DNA of 23,423 bases from Corynebacterium sp. GTDB lineage: Bacteria; Actinomycetota; Actinomycetes; Mycobacteriales; Mycobacteriaceae. The stretch covers positions 12,500-35,922 of the forward strand of contig NZ_JAUMTY010000023.1 in assembly GCF_030530965.1 (NCBI RefSeq), written 5' to 3'. Positions 13,545-21,345 of this stretch are shown here, in pieces (the first letter of the stretch is position 1; the number at the start of each line of letters is the position of its first letter). The notes below the pieces were generated by a model, which saw only the letters and a list, made by a program, of their open reading frames with translations, did no database searches and had not been told where the DNA came from. The translations under genes and the position numbers were made by a program.

Positions 13545-14340
13545 TGACGATGTCTACGCGGAATCCGCACCCGGCATCAGAAACGCCCATTCGCTCTTAG
13601 CGTCGGTTCTCGGTGACGGCGTCAACCAGCCCGATGGGGAAGACCCCCGTGATCCCAACACTGTTCAAGCGATGCCGATCGTGCTAAACATGCCGAAATC
13701 GTCGCCACCCCGTCGGCGTGAACTGCTGGAAGCCGCGGCGTTAGCGTCGGCACTCGTGTGTCTCGATCCTCGTGCCGGGAGCGACGGTCCATGGAAGGAA
13801 TCGCTATCCCGGTGGTACGGAGCACGAATCCGAAAAATTGCGCGACGTGCTCGGACGTCGGGGCAGTGGTCGAAAGTGCAGAGCATTCCGGGAGTGACGG
13901 TCACGATTGGGGAGTCGTCGGCGCGTGCATTTCTTCCAGGGCCGGTCCGCGATGTTGATCCGAGAATTGGAAAACTGCAGATTTCCGGTACTGATCTCCC
14001 GCGCGAGGACGATGAGCAGACTGAGCGCATAGGTGGTAGCGATCCCTTGCGCCCAACCATCGCACTGAATGAGGACTTGGAGATGTCAGTCGGAAAAGCT
14101 GCAGCACAAGTGGGGCATGCGGCGATGCTATGGGCTGCTCATGCTCCATTTCCGATCGTTAAACGGTGGCTCCATGAACCGCGGTTCACCATCGTCGAGG
14201 TGTCGAGCAGCGAGCTGGAGGCCGCTGCCCGTCGCTATGGGGTTGGTCATTACGTCGAGGTTGTTGACGCTGGTTTCACTGAAGTAGCCCCAGGTAGTAA
14301 AACCGCGGTCGCGTTCGATCCTGACGTGCCTACTTCTTGA
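13537..14340 (+). CDS. PTH2-domain peptidyl-tRNA hydrolase family protein
   Basis: The C-terminal half carries a PTH2-type fold: LNEDLEMSVGKAAAQVGHAAML, a spacer, TIVEVSSSELEAAARRYGV and VVDAGFTEVAPGSKTAVAF, matching the conserved GK-AQ-HA and DAG-T-G-T patterns of Pth2 enzymes, which cleave the ester bond of peptidyl-tRNA. The N-terminal roughly 170 residues are extra relative to stand-alone Pth2 (about 115-120) and hold no motif I recognise. The GTG at 13537 is chosen for its site GAGGAGG (13524-13530); the longer in-frame reading back to 13444 lies inside serB. The gene is coupled to serB by overlap and its 3' end overlaps that of dinG by 11 nt. Activity on tRNA is inferred. Confidence 0.8.
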   Translation: MTDDDVYAESAPGIRNAHSLLASVLGDGVNQPDGEDPRDPNTVQAMPIVLNMPKSSPPRRRELLEAAALASALVCLDPRAGSDGPWKESLSRWYGARIRKIARRARTSGQWSKVQSIPGVTVTIGESSARAFLPGPVRDVDPRIGKLQISGTDLPREDDEQTERIGGSDPLRPTIALNEDLEMSVGKAAAQVGHAAMLWAAHAPFPIVKRWLHEPRFTIVEVSSSELEAAARRYGVGHYVEVVDAGFTEVAPGSKTAVAFDPDVPTS

Positions 14341-16336
14341 CGAGTCGCTTGAGTGCATCCCGCGTTTGTTCTAGCGAGGTCGTGCGCCACAAGTCCGGCA
14401 TGGACGCTGCGATAAACGAACCATAGCGTTTCGTCGCGAGCCTGGGATCTAGAACAGCGACGACACCACGATCATTCACAGATCGCAAAAGCCGCCCGGA
14501 GCCCTGCGCCATCAGAAGCGCCGCATGTGCTGCCGAGACCTCCATGAACCCATTGCGTCCCGCCGCGTTGGCCGCGTCGGAACGAGCTTTTAAGAGGGGA
14601 TCGTCGGGACGGGGAAACGGAAGCCGGTCGATAATGACCAAAGATAACGATGGCCCGGGGACATCGACGCCCTGCCATAACGACAACGTGCCAAACAGCA
14701 CCGAGTTCTCATTGTTGGAAAATGACGTGACCAGCGCGCCTATCGAGTCCTCGCCTTGGCAATAAATGTCGAAAGGCAGGACGTCCCGCATCGCATGTGC
14801 GGCAGCGTCGGCGGCACGGCGGGACGAAAACAAGCCCAGCGTTCTACCGCCAGCAGCGGTAATGAGGGTGCGCATTTCCTCAACAGCCTGCTGCGACATG
14901 CCGTCCCGGCCGGGAGGCGGTAAGTGGTCCGCGACGTAAAGGATTCCCGAGCGTCGCGCATCAAAAGGCGTCCCCACGTCAAGCGTCGTGTAGGTGTTTT
15001 TCCGCAAACCCCACTGCGCCGCCATGGCATCGAACTTCCCACCCAGTGCCAGCGTCGCTGAGGTCAGAATCACCGTATTGGCGTCGAAAAGATTCTTGCT
15101 CAGCAGCGGTGCGACCGAGAGCGGTGCCACCATCACTCTGCCGTTCTCACCATTCTCTTTCCACACCACATCGTCCGGTTCCAGGGAAGTACTGCGGCCC
15201 TGCTGCTCGAGCTGATTGCCATACGAAAGAATTCGCGCGCAGGTGTGCAGCAGCTCATCCAGAGCCGAAAGTACCGCCTGCCGCTCCGCCGCCTTCTCCG
15301 GATCATTCGACAACGAATCGGCGGACACACTATGCACCGCCGTAAACGCGGTATTCAGGTGTTTGCGCAAATCCTCCACATTGCCGGCAGCGCCATCCGG
15401 AAACGGTTTCCACCGTCCATCATCCACCGCAGCGTCGATGTACGACTGCCAATCATCAATGCTATTCATCAGCGACGCCGACGCCTCGTCATCAAACTTG
15501 GCGACGCGACGCGCCGTCGCCCTCATACCGGGGGCCGCCAGCTCCTGTGTTGCGACCGACGTGATACGCCCATCCAGCTCATGCGCCTCGTCGACAATAA
15601 CGATGTCGTGCTCGGGCAGGATGTTTCCCTCAGACAATGCATCGATGGCCAGCAGGGCGTGGTTCGTGACGATGACGTGCGCATCACGCGTTTTATCGCG
15701 CGCACGCTCCGCGAAACAATCCTCGCCATGCGGGCACCGCGACGCGCCAATACACTCATTCGCGGTCACACTGACCTGCTTCCACGCCAGATCGGAGACG
15801 CTGCTCTCTAAGCTGTCGCGGTCGCCGTCGTCGGTGTCGGATGCCCACTCGTGCAGTTCCTTGACCTGCTGTCCGACGCGCGAAATCTGGCTGGGGTCGA
15901 TCAGCGGGCTCTCGCTGTCGTCCTCGACACCGAGCTTGTTCAGGCACAGATAATTAGACCGTCCCTTGAGGATCGCGAAATTGATCTTGCCCAACGTGGG
16001 TTTCAATGCCTCCGCGATACGGGGAAGGTCCCGGGAAATCAGCTGACGTTGCAGAGCAATTGTCGCTGTCGACACGACGATCGTGGTATCCGTTTCGACG
16101 GCATGCGCGATCGCCGGAATAAGGTAGGCCATCGACTTCCCAGTCCCGGTACCAGCCTGCACCGCCAGATGTTTCTCCATCCTGATCGCTTTTTGGATGG
16201 AGGAGGTCATCCGCGATTGGCCATCGCGCCGGGCACCTCCCATCGCGGTAACGACGGTGTCGAGCAAGCGCTCAGCGTCGTACTTTTCATTATCATTGCT
16301 CGGCTGAGCGTCGGTTTGACGAGTCTTCGAACCCAT
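14330..16336 (-). CDS. dinG: DinG/XPD-family ATP-dependent DNA helicase
   Basis: A 668-residue superfamily 2, iron-sulfur helicase of the kind that unwinds 5' to 3' during repair. Walker A AGTGTGKS is at 61-68 and the DEAH box at 249-252. Cysteines Cys131 (NYLC), Cys195, Cys201 (ECIGASRC) and Cys207 (EDC) form the four-cysteine Fe-S cluster signature. C-terminal helicase motifs follow, including VILTSATLALGG, LFSSRRAADAAA, WQGVDVPG and the QGSGRLLR segment. It is downstream of pncB with an 18-nt gap, so the two are probably co-transcribed as in M. tuberculosis (Rv1330c-Rv1329c). Its 3' end overlaps the convergent PTH2 gene. Long frames on the opposite strand are shadows. Confidence 0.93.
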   Translation of the reverse strand: MGSKTRQTDAQPSNDNEKYDAERLLDTVVTAMGGARRDGQSRMTSSIQKAIRMEKHLAVQAGTGTGKSMAYLIPAIAHAVETDTTIVVSTATIALQRQLISRDLPRIAEALKPTLGKINFAILKGRSNYLCLNKLGVEDDSESPLIDPSQISRVGQQVKELHEWASDTDDGDRDSLESSVSDLAWKQVSVTANECIGASRCPHGEDCFAERARDKTRDAHVIVTNHALLAIDALSEGNILPEHDIVIVDEAHELDGRITSVATQELAAPGMRATARRVAKFDDEASASLMNSIDDWQSYIDAAVDDGRWKPFPDGAAGNVEDLRKHLNTAFTAVHSVSADSLSNDPEKAAERQAVLSALDELLHTCARILSYGNQLEQQGRSTSLEPDDVVWKENGENGRVMVAPLSVAPLLSKNLFDANTVILTSATLALGGKFDAMAAQWGLRKNTYTTLDVGTPFDARRSGILYVADHLPPPGRDGMSQQAVEEMRTLITAAGGRTLGLFSSRRAADAAAHAMRDVLPFDIYCQGEDSIGALVTSFSNNENSVLFGTLSLWQGVDVPGPSLSLVIIDRLPFPRPDDPLLKARSDAANAAGRNGFMEVSAAHAALLMAQGSGRLLRSVNDRGVVAVLDPRLATKRYGSFIAASMPDLWRTTSLEQTRDALKRLVKK

Positions 16337-16354
16337 ATGTTTCCGGTGAGCCGC

Positions 16355-17683
16355 CTAGAACCCGACGAACCGGGTGGAAATAGCCGGTTCATCGGCGGAC
16401 AGGGCAAGGCCTTCCCATGGCAACGTGATGAGCGCTTGAGAGAGGTACTCGCGGCACGCCTCGAGGGAGGGGAGATTGCCTGTCATTTCGCCGTCACGCA
16501 TCAGGGCCACAGTCAACGGGCGCGCATGCAGGCCGTTGTACAGTTTCGGGGCGTCGTCGTCGAAGTGCGTGATAACTTCCTCAACTGCGGTTCCAGATTC
16601 CCGCACCGCGCGGTAGGCACGTTTGGTGCCGCCGTGCGAGATCTTGTGGCTTGAGCGTTTCGCCACGGGCAGCCCGTCGACCTCAACGAGCTTGTACACC
16701 ATTTCGGCGGTGGGATGCCCAGAACCGGTCACCACAGACGTGCCGACGCCATACGCGTCGACGGGCTCGGAACGCAGCGCAGCAATCGCGAATTCATCGA
16801 GGTCGGAGGACACGACAATCTTCGTGTTCGTCGCTCCTAAGGAATCCAACTGGTCGCGGACCTGACGTGCTAAAACGCCCAGCTCGCCAGAGTCAATCCT
16901 GATGCCGCCTAGGTCAGTGCCGGCGACATCGATGGCGGTGCGCACTCCGGCGGCAATGTCGTACGTGTCGACAAGAAGCGTCGTTCCTATGCCGAGAGTG
17001 TCGATCTGTGTGCGGAACGCCTCGTCCTCGTGGGCACCGTCCTTGGTGGTGTGCGCCAAAGTCCATGCGTGCGCTGCCGTTCCTGCTGAGGGGATGTTGT
17101 AGCGGTACGCGGCCTCCAAGTTACTGGTGGAGGAGAAGCCTGCGAGGTAGGCGGCGCGAGTGGCGGTGACCGCGGCATATTCGTGGGTGCGTCGGGATCC
17201 CATCTCCATGATGGGCCGGCCCTCAGCGGCGGTAACCATTCGCGCCGCTGCCGTTGCGACGGCCGAATCGGCGTTCATGATGGAGAGAATGACTGTTTCC
17301 AGCACCACGCACTCAGCGAATGTTCCGCGGACCGTCAAAATGGGGGAGTAGGGGAAGTAGAGTTCGCCTTCGGAGTATCCGTCGATATGGCCTGAGAAAC
17401 GGTAATTGCGCAGGTACTCAATTGTTTCGTCGCTAAGGAAGTCGAGGTATTCGAGTTGTTCGTCGGTAAAGACAAAATCGCGAACAGTGCGTAACACTCG
17501 GTCGGTACCTGCAACAACTCCGTACCGACGTTGCCCGGGGAGCCGTCGGGCGAAAACTTCGAAACTCACTTGTCGATCCGCTGTGCCATCTTTAATGGCA
17601 GCGTCGAGCATCGTGAGTTCGTATTTGTCGGTGAGCAGTGCGCTGGAGCGTCGAGTGGTGTCCTGGGGGTGGGAAGCGTTCAT
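16355..17683 (-). CDS. pncB: Nicotinate phosphoribosyltransferase
   Basis: Salvages nicotinate: joins it to PRPP with ATP hydrolysis to give nicotinate mononucleotide, feeding the NAD pathway that nadE completes. The 442-residue protein shows LLTDKYELTML at the N-terminus, RRLPGQRRYGV, MEMGSRRTHEYAAV, the phosphorylatable His205 in SAGTAAHAW, DTYD, GIRIDSGELG and GVGTSVVTGSGHP, all standard for the family. The frame extends to 17731, but homology begins near the ATG at 17683; the ATG at 17692 is an alternative. Neither has a Shine-Dalgarno; TATCAT ends seven bases before 17683, pointing to a leaderless mRNA. It heads an operon with dinG and is divergent from clpS. Confidence 0.96.
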   Translation of the reverse strand: MNASHPQDTTRRSSALLTDKYELTMLDAAIKDGTADRQVSFEVFARRLPGQRRYGVVAGTDRVLRTVRDFVFTDEQLEYLDFLSDETIEYLRNYRFSGHIDGYSEGELYFPYSPILTVRGTFAECVVLETVILSIMNADSAVATAAARMVTAAEGRPIMEMGSRRTHEYAAVTATRAAYLAGFSSTSNLEAAYRYNIPSAGTAAHAWTLAHTTKDGAHEDEAFRTQIDTLGIGTTLLVDTYDIAAGVRTAIDVAGTDLGGIRIDSGELGVLARQVRDQLDSLGATNTKIVVSSDLDEFAIAALRSEPVDAYGVGTSVVTGSGHPTAEMVYKLVEVDGLPVAKRSSHKISHGGTKRAYRAVRESGTAVEEVITHFDDDAPKLYNGLHARPLTVALMRDGEMTGNLPSLEACREYLSQALITLPWEGLALSADEPAISTRFVGF

Positions 17684-17690
17684 GGCGATC

Positions 17691-17696
17691 ATGATA
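17691..17696 (-). promoter_or_regulatory. Putative -10 of a leaderless pncB promoter
   Basis: On the minus strand TATCAT is followed by seven bases (GATCGCC) and then the pncB ATG. The spacing fits initiation at the start codon. No good -35 is seen. Confidence 0.45.
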
Positions 17697-17805
17697 GTGG
17701 GTGCCGGGGACAAACGTATATGAATGGACAACCCGCCCTACCTGGTGGCGGTATGAGACGTCGGCACGGTTCGCTGGGTTCCTGTGAGTCGGCATGGTTT
17801 CTGGC

Positions 17806-17811
17806 TAAAGT
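17806..17811 (+). promoter_or_regulatory. Putative -10 of a leaderless clpS promoter
   Basis: TAAAGT is followed by seven bases (GGACACC) and then the clpS ATG, with no Shine-Dalgarno. CTGTGA, 18 bp upstream, may be a weak -35. Confidence 0.45.
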
Positions 17812-17818
17812 GGACACC

Positions 17819-18118
17819 ATGAGTCCTGCCGCAGCTCCCTTAGCTACCCCCGAAACAGACACACAAACGATGACGGAACCTGATCTCCCATGGCTGTGCA
17901 TCGTGTGGGATGACCCCGTCAATCTGATGAGTTACGTCACCTATGTGTTTGAAACGGTGCTGGGCTACGGGCGTGCTCGGGCGACGGAGCTGATGATGAA
18001 AGTGCATACGGAGGGCAAGGCGGTCGTGTCGTCGGGGGAGCGCGATAAGGTAGAAGTCGATGTCAAGAAGCTGCAGACTGCGGGTTTATGGGCCACCATG
18101 CAGCGTTCTGAGGGCTAA
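17819..18118 (+). CDS. clpS: ATP-dependent Clp protease adaptor ClpS
   Basis: A 99-residue adaptor that delivers N-degron substrates to the ClpC/ClpP protease. The N-terminal 20 residues are a flexible, polar tail; the core shows WLCIVWDDPVNLMSYV, in which DDPVN (Asp31-Asn35) forms the pocket for the substrate alpha-amino group, and His63 in MMKVHTEGKAVV completes it. The frame is open back to 17531, but the ATG at 17819 is the family start. There is no Shine-Dalgarno and a TANNNT element ends seven bases before the ATG. The next gene (DUF2017) follows after 74 nt, the usual actinobacterial pairing. Confidence 0.96.
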   Translation: MSPAAAPLATPETDTQTMTEPDLPWLCIVWDDPVNLMSYVTYVFETVLGYGRARATELMMKVHTEGKAVVSSGERDKVEVDVKKLQTAGLWATMQRSEG

Positions 18119-18192
18119 AGCTAGGGCGGTAAGCTGCTTGTAGTTGTACTCGCTTCGTATGACGTACCGACGAATCACGTGAGGGATAAGCT

Positions 18193-18750
18193 GTGGAGCC
18201 GTGGAAACCCCGTAAAGGGTTGCTGAAGAAGAGGACAATAAACACGACCTTTGAGCCCATGGAGCGGGAACTTCTGGGCGACGCGGCGGCAGACCTGTGC
18301 AATGCATTAATTGAACGCCAGCGGAGCGCTCCCAAGGACGTGCTCGAGGAAATGACGGGGATCAGTTCGGGCCACTCCGAAAAACCGGAGGACCCGGGCT
18401 TGGCGCGGCTGCTTCCCGACTTTGAAACCTCGGAGGCCGAAGAGTTTGAGGGCGACAATGGGATGCTCCGTCAGCTTCACGAACCGGATATTATTTCCCA
18501 GAAACTCACTAATCTTCGTTATATTGTCGACGCTTTAGGTCCCGATGGCTCGGTGAATGTGTCGTTGACCTATGACGACGTTCCATGCTGGTTAGCTGGG
18601 CTGAACGATATCCGCATCTATAAGGCCGCAGCCTTTATTGACGACGAGGGGCATTTGCCCGAAGCTGGCCCCGACGCAGGGTTTGACCGAAATTTTGTCG
18701 AATGGCTCGCGGTGTGCCAGGAGTCCCTCCTTGAAGCGTGGCGCTCATGA
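18193..18750 (+). CDS. DUF2017 family protein
   Basis: A 185-residue protein of the actinobacterial DUF2017 family, normally encoded next to clpS (M. tuberculosis Rv1332). Recognisable parts are FEPMERELLGDAAADLCNALIERQR near the N-terminus, LARLLPDF, an acidic stretch, and the C-terminal ITYD-like VSLTYDDVPCWLAGLNDIRIYKAA. It is soluble, mostly helical, and without catalytic motifs. The GTG start at 18193 has GAGGGA at 18180-18185. Its stop codon overlaps the murI start (ATGA), so translation of the two is coupled. Function is unknown; the constant link to clpS suggests a role near proteolysis. Confidence 0.85.
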   Translation: MEPWKPRKGLLKKRTINTTFEPMERELLGDAAADLCNALIERQRSAPKDVLEEMTGISSGHSEKPEDPGLARLLPDFETSEAEEFEGDNGMLRQLHEPDIISQKLTNLRYIVDALGPDGSVNVSLTYDDVPCWLAGLNDIRIYKAAAFIDDEGHLPEAGPDAGFDRNFVEWLAVCQESLLEAWRS

Positions 18751-19613
18751 AAAATAGCCCCATCGGAGTTTTTGATTCCGGGGTAGGCGGGTTAACTGTT
18801 GCCCGGACCATTGTGGACCAAGCCCCAACCGAGTCGATTATGTATGTCGGCGACACCGCGCACGCCCCGTATGGTCCTAAGCCCCGCGAAGATATCATCC
18901 GGTATTCGACGGCGATTGCCGACGACCTCGTCGCTCGCGGCGCCAAAATGATCGTGATCGCGTGTAATACGGCCGCGTCGGTGTTCTTGGATAAAGCGCG
19001 GGAGCTCTACGACGTCCCCGTCGTGGGGGTGATCGAGCCGGCGTCGCGACGCGCGGTCGCGGCAACGCGGAATGGCCGCGTCGGGGTGATCGGAACGACG
19101 GGAACGATCGCGTCGGGAGCGTACCAGCGGTGCATAGCGAATCTGGATCCGAACATCGAGGTCCATGCCGTTGATTGCCCGCAATTCGTGCCCTTTGTTG
19201 AGCGTGGTATCACGACGGGGCGGCAGATTATGGGCTTGGCGGAGGCGTATTTGGAGCCCCTGCAGGATGTCGGCGTCGACACTGTGGTGTTGGGGTGTAC
19301 TCATTATCCGCTGCTCACAGGGGTGATCCAGCTGGTGATGGGGGATAACGTGACACTGGTGAGCAGCTCCGAGGAGGAGGGCAAGGAGGTCCCGCGGGTC
19401 CTTTATCAGGAGGATTTGTTTAACGACGCTAACCCTGAGGCGGAGTCGTTGGATGTGGTGGATGCCAACGTCGTGAATGACTATGCCGGTCCTGAACCTG
19501 TCCGGACATTTGAGTCGACCGGTGATCCCCATCGGTTTGCCAGGCTGGCCAGGCGTTTCTTGGGCCCGTCGATTACCCAAGTGAGCCACGTTGAGGGCCT
19601 TACGGATATGTAG
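18747..19613 (+). CDS. murI: Glutamate racemase
   Basis: Interconverts L- and D-glutamate to supply D-Glu for peptidoglycan. The 288-residue protein has the family start IGVFDSGVGGLTV (Asp10, Ser11), PYGPKP, the two catalytic cysteines Cys73 in ACNTAAS and Cys184 in GCTHYPLL, and His186. The ATG at 18747 is chosen: it overlaps the DUF2017 stop by four bases (ATGA); a GTG three codons earlier is less likely. Residues about 210-250 form a variable acidic segment. In M. tuberculosis a set of genes including mec-cysO-cysM and a rhomboid protease separates DUF2017 from murI; here they adjoin directly. Confidence 0.97.
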   Translation: MKNSPIGVFDSGVGGLTVARTIVDQAPTESIMYVGDTAHAPYGPKPREDIIRYSTAIADDLVARGAKMIVIACNTAASVFLDKARELYDVPVVGVIEPASRRAVAATRNGRVGVIGTTGTIASGAYQRCIANLDPNIEVHAVDCPQFVPFVERGITTGRQIMGLAEAYLEPLQDVGVDTVVLGCTHYPLLTGVIQLVMGDNVTLVSSSEEEGKEVPRVLYQEDLFNDANPEAESLDVVDANVVNDYAGPEPVRTFESTGDPHRFARLARRFLGPSITQVSHVEGLTDM

Positions 19614-19721
19614 AACCGTGATCTTCATCTCACCCAGATGATGGAGTGATGATCGAGACAAAAGCGCGCAAAATTGCAGCTTTAATCGCCATGATGTGCG
19701 CTGGTCTGGCACTATAAACAC

Positions 19722-20492
19722 ATGCGGTTGACGATTATCGGTTCTTCAGGAAGCCTCGCTGGTCCGCAGTCTCCGGCATCGAGTTATTTGTTGACGCCGG
19801 ACGATGGGTCGGATCCCGTCATCATGGATCTGGGGCCCGGGGCGATGGGGGTCCTCCCGCAGGTCAGCGACCCTGGTCGAGCGCATATCGTCTTTTCCCA
19901 CTTGCACGCTGACCACTGCCTGGATTTTCCGTCGCTGCTGGTGTGGCGTCGGTTCCATCCCCAATTAGCAGCGAAATCCAAACATACCTTCGTCGGCCCG
20001 GATTTTTCTGCTAAGCATTTGGGATTAGCCAGTGCCGACGCACCGGGCGACGTGGACGATTTCTCCGATAGCTTCGTCATTCATAGTTGGCGCGAGGGTG
20101 TTGTTCAGTCTGTGGGGGCTTTTGATTTCACCCCGGTGCGCGTCATTCATCCGACGGAGACGTACGCGCTCCGGGCAGTTGAGCGTGACACCGGCCACAC
20201 CTTGGTGTTCTCTGCGGACACCGCCTACTGCGACCAGCTGGTGGACTTGGCCAAGGGGGCGCACACGCTCTTGTGTGAGGCGTCGTGGGGAGTGTCGTCG
20301 GAAAATACAGCACCTGACATGCATATGAGTGGCCCGGAGGCGGCCAAGACGGCAACGCGGGCTGGTGTGAAGCGGTTGATTTTGACTCACATCCCACCGT
20401 GGATTGATGCGCTGGCTACTGTTGGTGCAGCTCAGGATCATTTTTCGGGCGAGATCGATGTAGCCACTCCGAAGAAGACGTACGAGTTTTAG
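19722..20492 (+). CDS. MBL-fold phosphodiesterase-like hydrolase (Rv1339/CpdA-like)
   Basis: A 256-residue metallo-beta-lactamase fold protein. The metal-binding HLHADH is at residues 60-65; further ligands are likely in RVIHPTETY, SADTAYCD and LILTHIPPW. Position between murI and rph equals that of M. tuberculosis Rv1339, which has been reported as an atypical class II cAMP phosphodiesterase; the homologue is also often annotated as a ribonuclease Z-like hydrolase. Cyclic nucleotide hydrolysis is therefore a reasoned guess from gene order and fold. The ATG at 19722 starts at MRLTIIGSSGS; no Shine-Dalgarno is seen, and CACTAT six bases upstream may be a weak -10, so this could also be leaderless. 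Confidence 0.85.
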   Translation: MRLTIIGSSGSLAGPQSPASSYLLTPDDGSDPVIMDLGPGAMGVLPQVSDPGRAHIVFSHLHADHCLDFPSLLVWRRFHPQLAAKSKHTFVGPDFSAKHLGLASADAPGDVDDFSDSFVIHSWREGVVQSVGAFDFTPVRVIHPTETYALRAVERDTGHTLVFSADTAYCDQLVDLAKGAHTLLCEASWGVSSENTAPDMHMSGPEAAKTATRAGVKRLILTHIPPWIDALATVGAAQDHFSGEIDVATPKKTYEF

Positions 20493-20529
20493 CGGTCGTG
20501 TCCGGGGGGGGACCGGTAGGGTGGGGAGC

Positions 20530-21294
20530 ATGAGTGATTTTGTACGCGCTGATGGCCGTGCCCTTGATGAAATGCGTCCTGTCCGTATCGTTCGTGGCTT
20601 TACGACGAATCCCGCTGGCTCTGTCTTAGTCGAGTTCGGAAACACACGTGTGATGTGTACCGCATCGGTGGAGGACCGTGTGCCTCGCTTTAAAAAGGAC
20701 AGCGGTGAAGGCTGGTTGACGGCCGAGTATTCGATGCTTCCCTCGGCGACGGCGGAGCGGATGCCGCGCGAGTCAATGCGGGGGAAGGTCAAGGGGCGGA
20801 CGCATGAGATTTCCCGTCTGGTGGGGCGTTCGCTTCGAGCTGCGATCGACTTGAAAGCGCTGGGGGAGAACACCATTGCGTTGGATTGCGATGTCCTTCA
20901 GGCGGATGGTGGTACCCGGACTGCCTCTATTACCGGCGCCTATGTTGCACTCGCCGATGCGTTGACGTACCTGGAAGCGGAGGGTCTGGTGTCTAAGAAT
21001 GCCCTGCTTCCGCCTGTTGCTGCAGTGTCCGTCGGTCTTATCGACGGGCATGTGTGCCTGGATCTGCCGTATGAAGAGGATTCTCGCGCGGAGGTCGATA
21101 TGAACGTCGTGATGACGGAATCCGGCGAGTTCGTGGAGATCCAGGGCACGGGTGAACACAGCACATTTTCCCGTGAGCACTTGATGCAGTTTATGGATGC
21201 GGCAGAAAAGGGATGTTCAGAGCTGATTCGTGCTCAGAAGGAGGCTCTGTCGAAGCCGTATCCGAAGCCTTTGCCGAACCGGAAGAACGCTTAA
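20530..21294 (+). CDS. rph: Ribonuclease PH
   Basis: A 3'-5' phosphorolytic exoribonuclease that trims tRNA 3' ends. The 254-residue protein opens with RADGRALDEMRPVRI and contains GNTRVMCTASVEDRVPRF, GWLTAEYSMLPSAT, EISRLVGRSLRAAIDL, DCDVLQADGGTRTASITGAYVAL and EVDMNVVMTESGEFVEIQGTGE, the full RNase PH core with its phosphate-binding Arg of GGTRTAS. The ATG at 20530 is chosen over a GTG three codons upstream; a G-rich stretch precedes it. rdgB follows after 51 nt, a linkage also seen in mycobacteria. Confidence 0.97.
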   Translation: MSDFVRADGRALDEMRPVRIVRGFTTNPAGSVLVEFGNTRVMCTASVEDRVPRFKKDSGEGWLTAEYSMLPSATAERMPRESMRGKVKGRTHEISRLVGRSLRAAIDLKALGENTIALDCDVLQADGGTRTASITGAYVALADALTYLEAEGLVSKNALLPPVAAVSVGLIDGHVCLDLPYEEDSRAEVDMNVVMTESGEFVEIQGTGEHSTFSREHLMQFMDAAEKGCSELIRAQKEALSKPYPKPLPNRKNA

Positions 21295-21345
21295 CGAAGA
21301 ACGCGTAACAGAGGATGGGCGCTTGCTAAAGGACGAGGAGGAAAT

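Noticed and set aside
15216..15953. Long plus-strand frame opposite dinG
   Set aside because: Shadow of the helicase gene; Ser/Arg/Cys-rich with no recognisable domain.
19622..19642. TCATCT / AGATGA hairpin after murI as a terminator
   Set aside because: Six-bp stem only, with no T tract after it.
18792..19721. 309-codon open frame antisense to murI
   Set aside because: His/Arg-rich composition typical of the complement of GC-rich coding sequence; murI is certain on the other strand.
20025..20876. 283-codon frame antisense across the MBL and rph genes
   Set aside because: Spans two well-supported genes and their gap; composition is that of a shadow.
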